From the NCBI GenBank assembly GCA_014529385.2, contig CM043947.1, positions 126,786,891 to 126,850,890 on the forward strand: a stretch of 64,000 nucleotides of DNA. Reading direction: 5' to 3'. This document shows, in pieces, positions 1-11,375 of this stretch. This DNA comes from Adiantum capillus-veneris. Its lineage: Eukaryota > Streptophyta > Polypodiopsida > Polypodiales > Pteridaceae. The notes below the pieces were generated by a model. That model was not told where the DNA came from, did no database searches, and was given only the letters and a program-made list of their open reading frames with translations. The position numbers and the translations under genes were made by a program. Every line of letters starts with the position of its first letter. Within the stretch, counting starts at the first letter, position 1.

Positions 1-539
1 TATTGTGCATTGGAGACAAATCCTCCTTGATTGAGGGCATTGGGGTTATGGAGAAAATTGATTACCTCTGCTTTTGTAGACACTTTGCCTATGAAATTAT
101 AGATCAACATAGATTAAAACAGCTCGACAAGTTGTTTCTTAATCAGAGCAAGAAGAATGGCAATGGTGAGTGAGTCCTCCACTTCCACACTTTGTGTGAG
201 AGATTTTTTTAAGGCTTGATATGCCTTGCCCCCTTTGTGGCATCCTAAGACATGGTGGCCATCTGAGCACGAACAGAGCGCTCAAAATCTCAACCAATTT
301 TTTTCAATCAAGGCCTTGTGCCCTTTTAGCGCCTCTTTATTCATCCCCAATATGCCATTATGGCCACCCCCCATCACTCTTGAGTTACCACCTCCTCCAC
401 CTAGACCACCCTTGACTCTTTTCGGGCCTTTGCCATTCCCGCCTAGTGAAGGGACCTCAACCTCCCCATTGCTCCCCATCACTGCTTCTGCGTAAGAAGG
501 CTTGTGCTCTTCCTCTATCGACTCCAGAGTTAAGGCCGG
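1..539 (-). other. Unassigned flank with minus-strand glycine-rich ORF
   Basis: No gene is recognised here. On the minus strand an open frame runs from about 632 down to 282. It enters from the neighbouring LTR and contains a glycine-rich run and the peptide SYAEAV, followed downstream (out of frame) by a Cys/His cluster that loosely recalls a zinc knuckle. It could be part of a retroelement ORF1 or gag, but no motif is complete. The right edge at 539/540 is sharp: similarity to the LTR at 22810 starts exactly at TGGAGAGG, so this stretch is the flank of an LTR insertion or its interior. Confidence 0.25.
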
Positions 540-1516
<977 letters not shown>

Positions 1517-1727
1517 TGATGCTTGCTCCCCCCCCCCCCCCCCCCCTCTGAAGTCGTCACTTGTACATAGCTAGAGGAGGATGAAACAAATAAGAAAATT
1601 AAAAAATCCCATCTTGGAACTCAGAGCAGTCCAGCACTATTCGGGATTCCGATGTGGGCGACAAATTGTAACTAGTCAAGAGGGGAAGTTCTCGACAATC
1701 ATTTGGTTTAGATGAATGTCAGGTACC
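1517..1727 (+). repeat. 5' LTR of Tat-type Ty3/gypsy relic
   Basis: About 210 bases are repeated in direct orientation at 6457-6666. Shared blocks include a poly-C run, gaagtcgtcacttgtacata, and a stretch ending gatgaatgtc. The start TGATGC is fixed by the second copy, where it follows a polypurine tract. The poly-C run (about 20 C) at 1528-1547 is longer than in the 3' LTR. The 3' limit is the last clearly shared base. No target duplication could be matched. Confidence 0.7.
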
Positions 1728-2136
1728 TTAGGCTAGGGTTAGAAGTGAATGAGCACACTTCATTGCAGGCAAAGATGGCCAACAATGTCTGACTTGCATG
1801 CATGGGCAAGGTGAATGTAGTGAAAGTGTCAGTTTTTAGGGTGAGTGTATCAATAGATGCATATGTAATCTCTACCAAGAGAGAGGGTTAGCCGCTAATT
1901 TTGGGGAGGCCTTGGCTCATGGCAATGAAGGCTAAACAAGATTGGAGACTGGAGAGTTGGAATTGAGGCTCAAAATCAAGTTTGCTGGAAAGCAGCAAAA
2001 GATTTTTTATGACATGAAGTAAGGTAGGAGACAATAGTTGGAGCTAGAGTCCTTTGCGGTTGAGTGGAGTACAGGTGATTACTCCTCCTTTGATGAATAG
2101 ACATCCGCCAAGGATGAGGCAAGCTCTCTAGAGGTA
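1728..2136 (+). other. Leader of the Tat relic, gag missing
   Basis: Only about 400 bases separate the LTR from the first RT-linked coding sequence. Intact Ty3/gypsy elements need well over a kilobase here for gag and protease. No gag, zinc knuckle or DSG/DTG protease motif is visible, so gag and protease were probably lost by internal deletion. Confidence 0.5.
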
Positions 2137-2779
2137 ATGGATGTACTGCTACGAGATCCAGAGGTGGAGAAGAGCCAAGATATCCAAGGTGAAGTAGATG
2201 ATTTAAGGTTAGAAGCCATGTTAGCCAAGGATTTTCCTCCAGAGGAAAGGGAGTCTTACGTACAGATCTTAAGGAAACATGCTAGCCTATTCATCACAGA
2301 CTATGAACACATCAAAGGAGTCACTATGACATAACATCGCATCCAGCTAAAAGGGGGTAGTAAACCAGTCGTGCAGAAGCTGAGGAGGCTTGGGGTGGTT
2401 CAACAATATGCATTGCTAAAAGCGGTAAAGATGTTGCTTAAGGCTAGATTCATCTATCCTGTAGAGGATTCAGAATGGGTATCCCCAATAGTGGTAACCC
2501 CTAAGAAGAATGGTAAGTAGAGAGTCTGTTTGGATTACAAGCCACTAAATGCTGCTACAAAGAGGGATCACTTTCCCCTCCCTTTTTAAGATGAGATCTT
2601 GAATGAGGTGGCGGGTCATGAAAGGTATACTGTATGTGACAATTACTCAAGGTATTTCCGGATAAAGATTGCACATAAAGATCAACGATTGATGACTTTT
2701 ATCACACCTTGGGGATATTTTGCATATAGGGTCATGCCATTTGGCCTGACTAATGCCTTGGCTACCTTCCAATGGTTCA
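2137..2779 (+). pseudogene. Tat-type Ty3/gypsy reverse transcriptase, N-terminal part
   Basis: The translation starts with a pre-RT linker (frame from 2137, stop at 2332-2334). RT block peptides follow in pieces: SPIVVTPKKNGK near 2490-2517, then RVCLDYKPLNAATKRDHFPLP after a stop, then [18 protein letters not shown] at about 2720-2770. This is the RT fingers and palm before the catalytic YxDD box. Several in-frame stops show it is dead. The frame breaks at 2780, where a solo LTR is inserted, and the RT resumes at 3748. The wording of the blocks (DHFPLP, FGLTNA) is that of plant Ty3/gypsy RTs; the Tat assignment comes from the second RNase H downstream. Confidence 0.85.
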
Positions 2780-3747
2780 TGTTAATTGAGTCAACGTCAG
2801 CTAACAGAAGCTGCTAAAGACCAAAGACCAAAGAAGTACAAATGCACATCGAGGATGAATACAAAGAAGTAGTGAAGATTGGAGTTACACACTTTTCACA
2901 TTTTTCCAAAATGGCCATGTATTGTAATTTCTCGAATTATTTAGCCATTGTGATAATTGTAACGTGTTACGGGCTCAATAAGAGTTCCAAGGTGTAAAGC
3001 ATAGGTCAGTTAGTGTACCTAGGTTGCAGATACAATAAGTGTGGAGCCTTAAAGTTCTTGGGCGCCGGACATTACACATTTTAGACCTTGGCTAAGGTAT
3101 AAAAGCAAACTTTGTAAAGATTTTATTAAGTTTTCGGATAAGAAATACACAGATTGAGCTAATGGCGCTCACTTCTCTTCTTCTCGCGGTTCCTACTCCC
3201 TCTCCAGTTGTCACATTGCAGTCGCGTTTGTTGCATTGCAACCGCAGGTAAGAGCTCTACGCATTGACGTAAGCCATTCACAGTATTTTGTAGCTTTTGG
3301 CGTCGTCGCCCCGCGGCCTAATTTTATCATAGCTAGGAATTTACACTTTTAAATTGAAAACTAAGCATAGGCGGGGTATTGGGGCATCATTGCTAAGCAT
3401 TTAGATGCATTCTGGGTCGAAAACGACTAGGTCAAAAATCCATTGTTCTTAATAATCGTGATTTTGGAACTTGACCTAAATTGGGGTTTGAGACCATAAA
3501 GCATGTGCGCTTAGGTCTTATAAACTTGTCCTAGAAGTTTTGTTACGTTTGGATGTCATTTGATGCTGTAACGGATGTGATTTGCTTGCCGATGAGCGAT
3601 TGACTTTTGGTGATTTCAGCCACTTGAGTGTATCTTGAGTTAGATGTGAGTTGTTAGTCAGCTTCGTCCCATGGTTTGACAAATTAATCGTGGTTCTCTC
3701 TAATACTGCAATAAGATAGGATGGTGAGGTTAGACATGCGTCCCACA
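2780..3747. mobile_element. Solo LTR inserted in the Tat RT
   Basis: A 968 bp sequence with TG..CA ends (TGTTAATTG .. CGTCCCACA) is flanked by the direct 5 bp duplication gttca at 2775-2779 and 3748-3752. Removing it makes the RT reading continuous up to the VFNDDL catalytic box. It carries a TATA-like ggtataaaag near 3097 but no coding sequence, so it reads as a solo LTR left by LTR-LTR recombination. Its 3' part (around 3510-3590) is similar to the probable LTR at 28424, notably around cttaggt and agttttgtt, which suggests the same or a sister family. Strand is unassigned. Confidence 0.82.
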
Positions 3748-3752
3748 GTTCA

Positions 3753-4269
3753 TGAACTTGGTTTGTCAGCCCTATTTTGGTAAGTCTATTAGAGTTTTCA
3801 ATGATGATTTGTGCATCTATAGCTCTCGAGCATTACACTTGAGCAAGATAGATGAAGAGTTTACACGACTAGCTGAGTTGGGATGGGAGCTCAACAGGGA
3901 TAAGTGCCACATAGGGGAATCCAAGTAACTCTTTTGGTTCATGTAGTGTCTGAGAAAGGGGTAGAAGTTGATCCCAAGAAAGTGAAGTCACTCCTTGCTC
4001 TGCCTTCACCTTCAAACATGAAGCAATTGATATCATTTTTGCAAAAGGTATGCTATTTGAGTCGCTTCACTCATCTCCTTTCACAGGAAATCTACCCATT
4101 ACAACAACTCACAAGGCAGGCAACCTTGGCATGGGATGGAAATAGTGAGAGGTGTTTTGAGGAGGTTAAGGGAATTCTAGGATCTTTACCTAATGTCTTG
4201 CAACCTTGCTGGGAGGAGACCTTCTATGTTAACCCTAGCCTTGGCTCTGAGGCATTGGGGCAATTTTAA
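3753..4269 (+). pseudogene. Tat-type RT, C-terminal part and connection
   Basis: This is the continuation of the RT after the solo LTR. The catalytic box reads VFNDDLCIYS (about 3796-3828), close to the usual F-L-DD-x-x-I/V-Y-S; the two aspartates are kept. Downstream come KCHIG, an interrupted F-x-G-H-like segment, and the thumb ending in the LPSPSNMKQLISFLQ region (3990-4045). Stops occur at about 3926 and at 4267. Known RT function would be copying element RNA into DNA. This copy cannot do so. Confidence 0.85.
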
Positions 4270-4634
4270 TGCAAAAGGACCCAAAGACACTCTTGATGAG
4301 ACCTGTGTATTTTGTAAGTAGGGTTATGACTACAGTTGAGAAGGGCTTCACCACTACAAAACAATTAGTCTTGGCATTTAAATTTGTGGTGAAAAAGTTT
4401 AGGGCATACTTGTTACCAAAAATGTTTGTTGTGCTTACCACTGAGGATGTTTTTTTGTATGCTTTGCAATACATGGAACTATCCTCAAGGATAGCAAAAT
4501 GGGTGATGCAGTTACATGAGTTCGACTACACACTACAAGTGGAGAGGATTACTAGGGCATGCTTAGCAGACTTGCTAACACAAAAATGCTATGAAAGACC
4601 AGAGAAGGTGCAACCTACAAGGATCCACCCCTAG
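4269..4634 (+). pseudogene. First RNase H domain of the Tat relic
   Basis: An open frame of 121 codons reads like the Ty3/gypsy RNase H. It contains RPVYFVSR, then the segment around KQLVLAFKFVVKKFRAYLL, then a region matching the usual ..LLxxxELSSRIAKWVMQLHEFDY stretch (here YMELSSRIAKWVMQLHEFDY). It sits directly after the RT as expected and ends before a second, different RNase H. The catalytic carboxylates cannot be checked reliably because the preceding frame is broken at 4267. Confidence 0.8.
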
Positions 4635-4639
4635 CTGAG

Positions 4640-5060
4640 CCTGAGATTCTTTAAGAGGCAAACAACTTATACTTTGATGGTGCCTAAAAATGGGTAAAAG
4701 ACGGAGCATCAGCGGGAATTGTTGTGTAAAATCCTTTGGGAGAAAAGTTTTTTGCAAGAGGTTTCAATTGGAAGAGGGTCACTCTAATAATGAGGCAGAG
4801 TATCAGGCTCTCATCTTGGGGTTACAATGGTGTCTCTCTAATGGAATCTCCAGGTTAAATGTTTTTGGTGATTCCATGTTGATAGTGAAACAGATGGTAG
4901 GGGTATGGGCTTGTAAGAATGACAAACTAGCTACCAAAATGAGGGAGGCCAAATCTCTAATGAAGAAGTTTAAATGTGCATAGATCCACTTTGTGCCGAG
5001 GGAAAAGAACAAAGAATCAAATGCATTAGCTACAGGCGAGTTGCAGAGTGTCATGTTGGG
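4640..5060 (+). pseudogene. Second (archaeal-type) RNase H of the Tat lineage
   Basis: Translation around 4690-5040 shows SNNEAEYQALILGLQWCL, then FGDSMLIVKQM, then HFVPREKNKESNALA after a stop at 4981-4983. The E of NNEAEY, the D of GDS and the terminal HxPRExN..ADALA block are hallmarks of the extra RNase H found between RT-RNase H and integrase in Tat/Ogre-type Ty3/gypsy elements. A start aspartate block lies near 4672 (YFDGA-like: LYFDGA). This domain is the main reason for the Tat call. Confidence 0.82.
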
Positions 5061-6418
5061 GGCTGTCACTGTAAAGACCCCTCTATTTCAAGGCAAAGAA
5101 GAACTAGACGACATTCTCTATTTCTTGGAGCACTATGAGGCTCCCAAGAACATGAGTCAAAATGAGAGACGATGGTTAGCTAGAAAGGCTACTAAATATT
5201 GTGTGGTTAATGACGATCTGTATTGCAAAGGAAAGGATGCACTATTTAGAAAAAGGTGCCTTCTGCCAAGGAAATCAAAGGGATTCTAAGTAGTTGTCAC
5301 GAGGGAGTGTGTGGTGTGCATTTTGCTCAAGAAATCACTAGTAGGGAGATTCTCCAAGCAGGTTTAGCTAGGCCAAGTCTACACCAAGATGTGCAACACT
5401 GGTGCCGCATTTGCGAGGTCTACCAGAAGGCTTCACCTAGGAAGCTAGCCTATGAGAAAAAGAGTCCTATCTCAATTTATGGCACGTTTGAGAAATGGGG
5501 CATTGATGCAATCGGGCCGTTACCATGCATGCAGTATGGAAAGGAATATGTCATCATGGGGGTAGACTACATGACTAGATGGGCAGATGCGCGCTCCACT
5601 AGAAAGATCACTGCCAAAGATGTGGGTGACTTCATCTTTGAGTGCATCTGTTGCAAGTTTGGTACACCCTTGGAAATCCTATCGGAAAGAGGGCCTGGGT
5701 TTCAAGCAGATCTAGTAGGAGAACCAATGGACAAACTAAAGATCAAGTGTAGGCACTCTACTCCTTATTATCCTCAATGTAACGAGCTGGTGGAAAAGGT
5801 GAATGGCCCGATTTGTAAAATTATCACTAAACAAGTACATGTACACCCAAAGGCCTGGGACAAACACTTGGATGCAGCACTCTAGGCCTAAAGGACATCC
5901 TTCAAGACATCTTTGGGGTACACTCCTAGTGTATGGAAAAGAGGCTCTTCTTCCCATAAAGTAGAGCTAGCAAGTCTACGAGTTCTAAGGGCCTATCATG
6001 AGAATGACCAAAAGGAGAAGGTGGAGTAGTGAATCATTGACCTCGAGCGGCTAGAATTAGACAGAGAATCAACAATTCAACACTATGCTACACAGGCAAA
6101 AAAGCAACGAAGGAATTTCAACAGCCAACTGATAAACAAGGACATCAAAGAAGGCTCTCTTGTGCCACAATATGACAACCGGTTTGATCATCGAAAGGAT
6201 GGTAAGTTTTTACTAAAATGGTAAGGACCATTTGTGGTGGTACAAAAATTTGCAAATGGCAGTTATAGGCTAGGAGACTTGGATGGGAAGTTGCATCACA
6301 CCCCAATAAATGGATGGCGGCTGAAACCCTACAAGTGCAGATTAGAGCCACAGATTCAACAAGTTGTTGACACTTTTCTATGTTTGGCTGATGACCACTC
6401 AGACTGGGACACGGGCTA
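5061..6418 (+). pseudogene. Tat-type integrase and C-terminal region
   Basis: The HHCC zinc finger is visible at about 5296-5420 (CHEGVCGVHF, later CRICEVYQK). The core follows: WGIDAIGPLP with the first Asp near 5507, then LSERGPGFQ near 5681, where the expected SDRG has Glu in place of the second catalytic Asp, then YYPQCNELVEKVN with the Glu near 5793. A stop at 5883-5885 and further stops to about 6036 interrupt the C-terminal part, which still recalls the usual KxWxGPFVV..YxLxDLDG..NGWRLKPY ending. Two adjacent frames, 5061-5289 and 5256-5885, overlap at a frameshift. Confidence 0.85.
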
Positions 6419-6440
6419 GAGACATGAATGTCTCGAGCCA

Positions 6441-6456
6441 TAGTGGGAGGGCTATA
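6441..6456 (+). other. Polypurine tract of the Tat relic
   Basis: The purine-rich run agtgggagggc lies immediately 5' of the TGATGC start of the 3' LTR. In LTR retrotransposons the polypurine tract primes plus-strand DNA synthesis at this position. Confidence 0.6.
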
Positions 6457-6666
6457 TGATGCATGCTTTTCACACCCCTCCCCCCCCCCGAAGTCGTCAC
6501 TTGTACATAGCTAAGAGGAAGATGAATTTTTCTAATAAAAAATCCCATCTTGCAACTCAGAGCAGTCCAACACTATCCGAGATATTGATGCAGGCAAGAG
6601 GTTGTAACTAGTCAAGAGGGGAAGTCCTCGGCAATCATTTGGTTTAGATGAATGTCGGGTATGGCG
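6457..6666 (+). repeat. 3' LTR of the Tat relic
   Basis: Direct copy of 1517-1727 with the same block order but many substitutions and a shorter poly-C run (about 10 C at 6480-6490). The divergence between the two LTRs indicates an old insertion. Confidence 0.7.
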
Positions 6667-7094
6667 AATAAAGAAGCAGATGGTTCTCAAAGAAAATTGT
6701 TTTCACAAGGAGAAGGTCTTCCTCCCAAATGCAATATTCTATGCTCACATCTTAACGCAGTTGCAATCTCAGACAACTTATGAGCTCCAAGTGGAAGAGC
6801 TAAAAGGGCTTGACGAGCTGTGTGCTCAAGAAGTCATTCAAGGCTTGAAGGAGTTTGGGATGCTACCCTACGGAAGGGAGCATTGAAGGGCTTTCCATCT
6901 TTGGCCGTGGGAACTAGCCCATGAGCGGCATAATATCAAACAAAAAAATGTTTCTTTAAAGCTGGAGGTGGCCACCACCACTTCCCCTTGCTCTCGTGCT
7001 AAAAAAGGACCGCCACTCTAGGCCTTACCCTCCCTCTCTCCCTCTTGCTTGGTGCCACCACCCTCCCTCTCTCTCTCGTCCATTATCAGAAAAA

Positions 7095-7096
<2 letters not shown>
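6667..7096 (+). other. Unassigned stretch with one 68-codon ORF
   Basis: An ORF at 6680-6886 encodes a 68-residue charged, helical-looking peptide (contains YELQVEELKGLDELCAQE). No family is recognised; a fragment of a gag or linker is possible. The rest, up to 7096, is CT-rich, low-complexity sequence with short ctccctctc words. Confidence 0.3.

Positions 7097-7139
<43 letters not shown>
7097..7139 (+). repeat. (CT)n microsatellite
   Basis: A pure CT run of about 43 bases, in a generally pyrimidine-rich block that precedes the Penelope-like element. Confidence 0.95.
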
Positions 7140-7142
<3 letters not shown>

Positions 7143-7278
7143 AGTCCAGCAGGGTGACAACACACTCTCTCTCTCCCTCCCTTGGACGAGTTCAATGGCA
7201 AGAGCAAGCTCACACACCCCCACCATTGAGACCCTTGCCTCTCTTCCCTTGCTCTCTGTCGTGAATTATTGGCCACCA

Positions 7279-7408
<130 letters not shown>

Positions 7409-7883
7409 TCTTCTAGAGATAATCGGACTCTCTATCCTATTTACCATAGTGTAACCCTCGGGTATACTTTAACCCTTGGCAATTATTGACTGTCAAAATC
7501 TACCAACTGTACGTAGTATACCTTGCTCTCCTAATAAAAATTGTTATCTACTATATGCCCCACCACATGGGTTACATGCATGAACTGCTACTTAGATAAA
7601 AGAGCCTTGTGGTTACTTTTTTCATAATTGGTTTGTACAAAAGGAATTAACCAATATTATGTAACTTTCGTCGACATGCGTGCCTTGATTATTCTGACGA
7701 TTTGAACGTGGGTGAATGCAATTTCTTTTCCCCCCTTTCTGATGCGCTCTATTTTGGGATGGTGGAAGCATGTACGCCACTCTGTACTTGGGGGAATCGA
7801 TGGTCATTAAAGACACTGCTGCTACCGTGTGATCCTTTCTCGGATATAGGCATGGCTAAGCAGGATTCGAGGAGGTTGTGGTG

Positions 7884-7893
7884 CTATATAAGG
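7884..7893 (+). promoter_or_regulatory. TATA box of PLE copy 1
   Basis: CTATATAAGG occurs here and at the matching position 15424-15433 in copy 2. It lies about 120 bases upstream of an ATG that opens a short conserved exon, the right distance for a plant TATA promoter with a short 5' UTR. Confidence 0.6.
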
Positions 7894-8009
7894 TGAGCTA
7901 GAAGCTCACTTGGTTTTCATTCTGCAAATGTGTGCGTGTTCTCTCATTATGTGTATACTCTATATTGGTTTGTTCATCGTACAAAGCTACACTTGAGGGT
8001 CTACAAAGC

Positions 8010-8048
8010 ATGGCCCCTAGAAAGAAAATTGTGGTGGATACTACTGAG
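8010..8048 (+). CDS. Candidate first coding exon of the PLE transcript (copy 1)
   Basis: Thirteen codons, beginning M-A-P-R-K-K and ending T-T-E, run from ATG 8010 directly into a splice-donor consensus GAG|GTAAGG at 8049. The same exon, with Lys/Arg-rich start and the same donor, occurs at 15550-15588 with two amino acid changes (R to S, I to N). Its position below a TATA box and its conservation argue for a real 5' exon. The matching acceptor is not established: a ttttag|GATG acceptor at about 11375 opens the RT-side frame but needs another exon to fix the phase. Confidence 0.45.
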
Positions 8049-8713
8049 GTAAGGAGGAAATAACTTTTTTGCTTCAAACATTTTGATACTGTTTTGAGTA
8101 AGGCATGATATTTTCTCCCAAGGGGAGGGTATTTGGACTTAATGCTATAGCAAGTGCTTTGTGGTATTGAAAATGAATTTAATGAAGCTTGTAAGTTTAG
8201 GAATTGAGGGGGTTATTCTCGTACTACTGCTCTTTGGGTTCTTTTCTGATAAAAAGTGTTGCATGGATTCGTTGGGTTGGGGTTTTGGCTTGCCAACCAA
8301 TCTGGTACCAACTACTGTTTGCATAGCTAATTGGCTACTGCTTTATGCGGACCTATGTAGGGAAGTTTTTGCTGGTCTTGGGTGATACTAAGAATAGTAT
8401 CCGCTAGCTTGCATACTTGTATACGGGTGTTATGATTGCCTTTAGTATTCGCTAGCTTGTATACTATATAAACAGTTGGTATGTATACAGGTGTTATGCT
8501 TGTTATGCATAAATGTGTTATGATTGCATACTATGTATACAGGTAGTTCCAGATGTATTAAGACAGTTGGAGCCGTTGGTATTGATGACAAAATGGTAGT
8601 AATGATCGGCAATAGCTTCTCTTATTGCTCTTCTTTTTGAGGTTTTAGTAAGGCTTGACTTGCTGATCAAGGCATTGACAAATGACGATTAAAACTCTTA
8701 ATAATGCTCTTTT

Positions 8714-9255
8714 GGTACTGGTCTTCTCAGACATCTGAAGGTAAGTATACTAGCTGGTCCCTGTCGGCAGCTAGCTTGCATAATATAATTATTTTTTTTG
8801 AACCATTTGGCTTGCCTGTATCTTTATGGGGTAGTCCTCCCCCACCTTCTTTGCTGGGAAGATGAAAACATAATACTATACCTGCTCTGGAGGAGATTTT
8901 ATGAACTGGAGTATTGAGGTAAGGCCTTTTTTGCCTGGCTATGGATATATAGGATATATGTTACATATGTGAACAGGTATTGGTTCTGGTCTTTTTCGGC
9001 CATTGGAAGGTAAGTGTATTTGTTGGTCTCGGGTGGCAGCTAGCTTTCAGAATTGGAGTTTTTTTTTTCAAATCGGATTGCTTGCATATCTCTTGATATG
9101 GTGGTGTTGTTTCCCCCACCTTCTTTGCTGGGATGAGTAAACTATACCTGCTCATAAGTGCATTCTACAAGCGAGAATATTGCGGGTAGATTTTCTTGGC
9201 CTGGCTATAGATAGATTAGCCAGATGTTACATATAAACACACGTTTGCATTTAAA
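8714..9255 (+). repeat. Degenerate internal tandem repeat of the PLE leader
   Basis: Two units of about 270 bases follow each other (8714-8981 and 8982-9255). Shared landmarks in order: ggt(a/t)ctggtctt, gaaggtaagt, ggcagctagctt, a T-run, the block ccccaccttctttgctggga, actatacctgctc, tggcctggctat and gttacatat. A third trace of the unit start lies near 9886. Each full unit carries its own GAAG|GTAAGT donor-like site. The same array is preserved in leader copy 2 at about 16256-16797. Confidence 0.7.
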
Positions 9256-9434
9256 AACATTGGTTCCAATTGGTGGCACCAATTATTGACCCGGATCAAG
9301 GTGGATTTTCCGTATGAATATAGGGCAATGAAATATGGGAAACTGTTTATACATGATGGTTTCTTACAGTTGGTGCTCTTTTTACCAGAATCAAACATTT
9401 TTAGTTGTAGCTTCATTTGAAAATAGTGCTGCAT

Positions 9435-10270
9435 CTGGGACTAGGATATAGTATTCGGCCTAAATTTTGTTCGGGTTCGACCATATAACCAGTCATTTTG
9501 GGAGGCTATTAATCGCCTATGTGCAGTCTCTTCTCCTCTTTATGGTATATAGGAGCTGTTGTTACTGATTCTGCTTCACGCTTACTTCTCCTTTATATGG
9601 TATATATAATGTAATTGTTCGAGTGGGAGTTGTTTATTGTAGTTACTCTTACCTACTGCTTGGTTTACCAACAACTAAACTATCCAGCTGGTGCTTCATA
9701 CACGGATGATGATACAACTGGGACTATTGTATTATATTCATCTCGGTCTTAGGTATGGTTATTGGAGATAGAATTTCTTTTACTACTTTTTTGTTGAGAA
9801 AAATAGTTATGTTGCATATATACATTTGGTCGAGGCTTGCCTTGCCGTTGCTAGATACCGGCGAAATCTCTTATTGATGCTGCTCTAGTTCTTGCTTTTT
9901 CGGCCATGCGAAGTTTGACTACAAACTGGAGTATTTGGGAAAATACTTCTGGCTTGGAGGTGAGTAGTACAGTTTCTCTTACATGTTACTCAGTTTACCA
10001 ACATCAATTATGTAGAGCTCGGATTTATTTTGTCAATGATGCAATATCTGGGACTGATATACAATTTTCAGGCCCTGGATTTGTTTGGGTGTGACCATAT
10101 ATCTGGTAATTATGTGTTGGTATAAACCACCTATGGGCTTTCTCTTATCCTCTGTATGGTATATAGGACTATTGAAAAGTATTCGACCCAGGATATAGTG
10201 TGGGTTGACCTTATATCTGGTCTTTTTTGTTGGTTTCCACTTCTCCTCTGTATAGTTTGTATAAACCTTT
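9435..10270 (+). repeat. Second family of degenerate internal repeats in the PLE leader
   Basis: Three diverged units at about 9435-9575, 10048-10178 and 10187-10270 share the order ggac/t.ggatata, a gggtt/gtgaccatata word, and ctcctct.tatggtatata. They are spaced irregularly and are also present in leader copy 2. Confidence 0.5.
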
Positions 10271-11375
10271 TGTCTACTTGGATATGGTTGGGAAGCTGAT
10301 GGGCTTTCCATTGGTTTATCAGGTATGGAATAATGAGTGATTGGTTCTATTGGTGTTTGCAGAACAGGTGGGTAATGGGCTCACACTATTGATCGGAAAA
10401 GTATCTCTTCTAGTGCTTGTCCTTGAAATACTCTCTAAATTCCGTTTGCTTTTATGTTCGCTCTTCATCTGGGTTGTATGGGCTCCTTTATCGGTCTAGA
10501 CTTGGATCTCACATAAATTTAACCCAATTGGCTATTTGGTGGTAATTACCTGGAGGAAGATATAACTAAAAAACTCATTTATTTTGCAGAACAAAGAAAG
10601 GTTTACATAGAACTTTGACTTCATAAATACATTGAATTAATTTTCTAAAGATAGTCTTCTGGAAACTGATGGGGTTAAGGAAGTATGAACTTCTTTTAGC
10701 GGATTATGTATGTCAATTAAGGAAATTTTTAGGCTCTATTTCACATTTGAATTTTGGTATTAAACTTTGAATTGAAAGGAATACTGTACATTTCGAAAAA
10801 TTTAACCTAACACTTAAATGATTTGTTTCTAGAAATCACAGCCTTTAAGAAGGCTATTACACATCATTTTCATTTAAACAGCATAGTTTTCTTCTTAAGT
10901 TAGTACCAAGGTGACATGGATGACAACTAGGTCACCTGTTATGCGTTTTGAAAACTAAAGAATAGTTTGTTTTCTTACTGTGGATACAGGTAAGGGTGTC
11001 CTTTCCTTGGCTGTTGTTTGAGAAGTTGGAATGTTGTTCACTTATACCATCACATTAATCAGGACCTTCTTACCCTATTATGGCCTGATACTGAGATGTA
11101 TTTGTTTGGGTTTTCAATCGAAAGGAATACATGATTTGATACTTTGAACTATAGACCTTGGTCTTTGTAGTTTTTCTCATGTGTTATGTATAGTGATAAT
11201 AGTTTAAACTCTCTCTCCTTAAGCACATGGGTGCCTTTGGGTTTTACCTATGGCACCAGGACCTAGTCTGCAGGATTTATATCCTTAGGAGATGCGACTT
11301 GCAAACGGATTTTCTAGGGTAGGGGGTATCCCACACAACCGCTATGACCTTTGTCTTGGTTGGTTTTTAGGATGG

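Noticed and set aside
1528-1547. Poly-C run as a separate regulatory element
   Set aside because: It is a homopolymer inside an LTR, present shorter in the partner LTR at 6480, and needs no further explanation.
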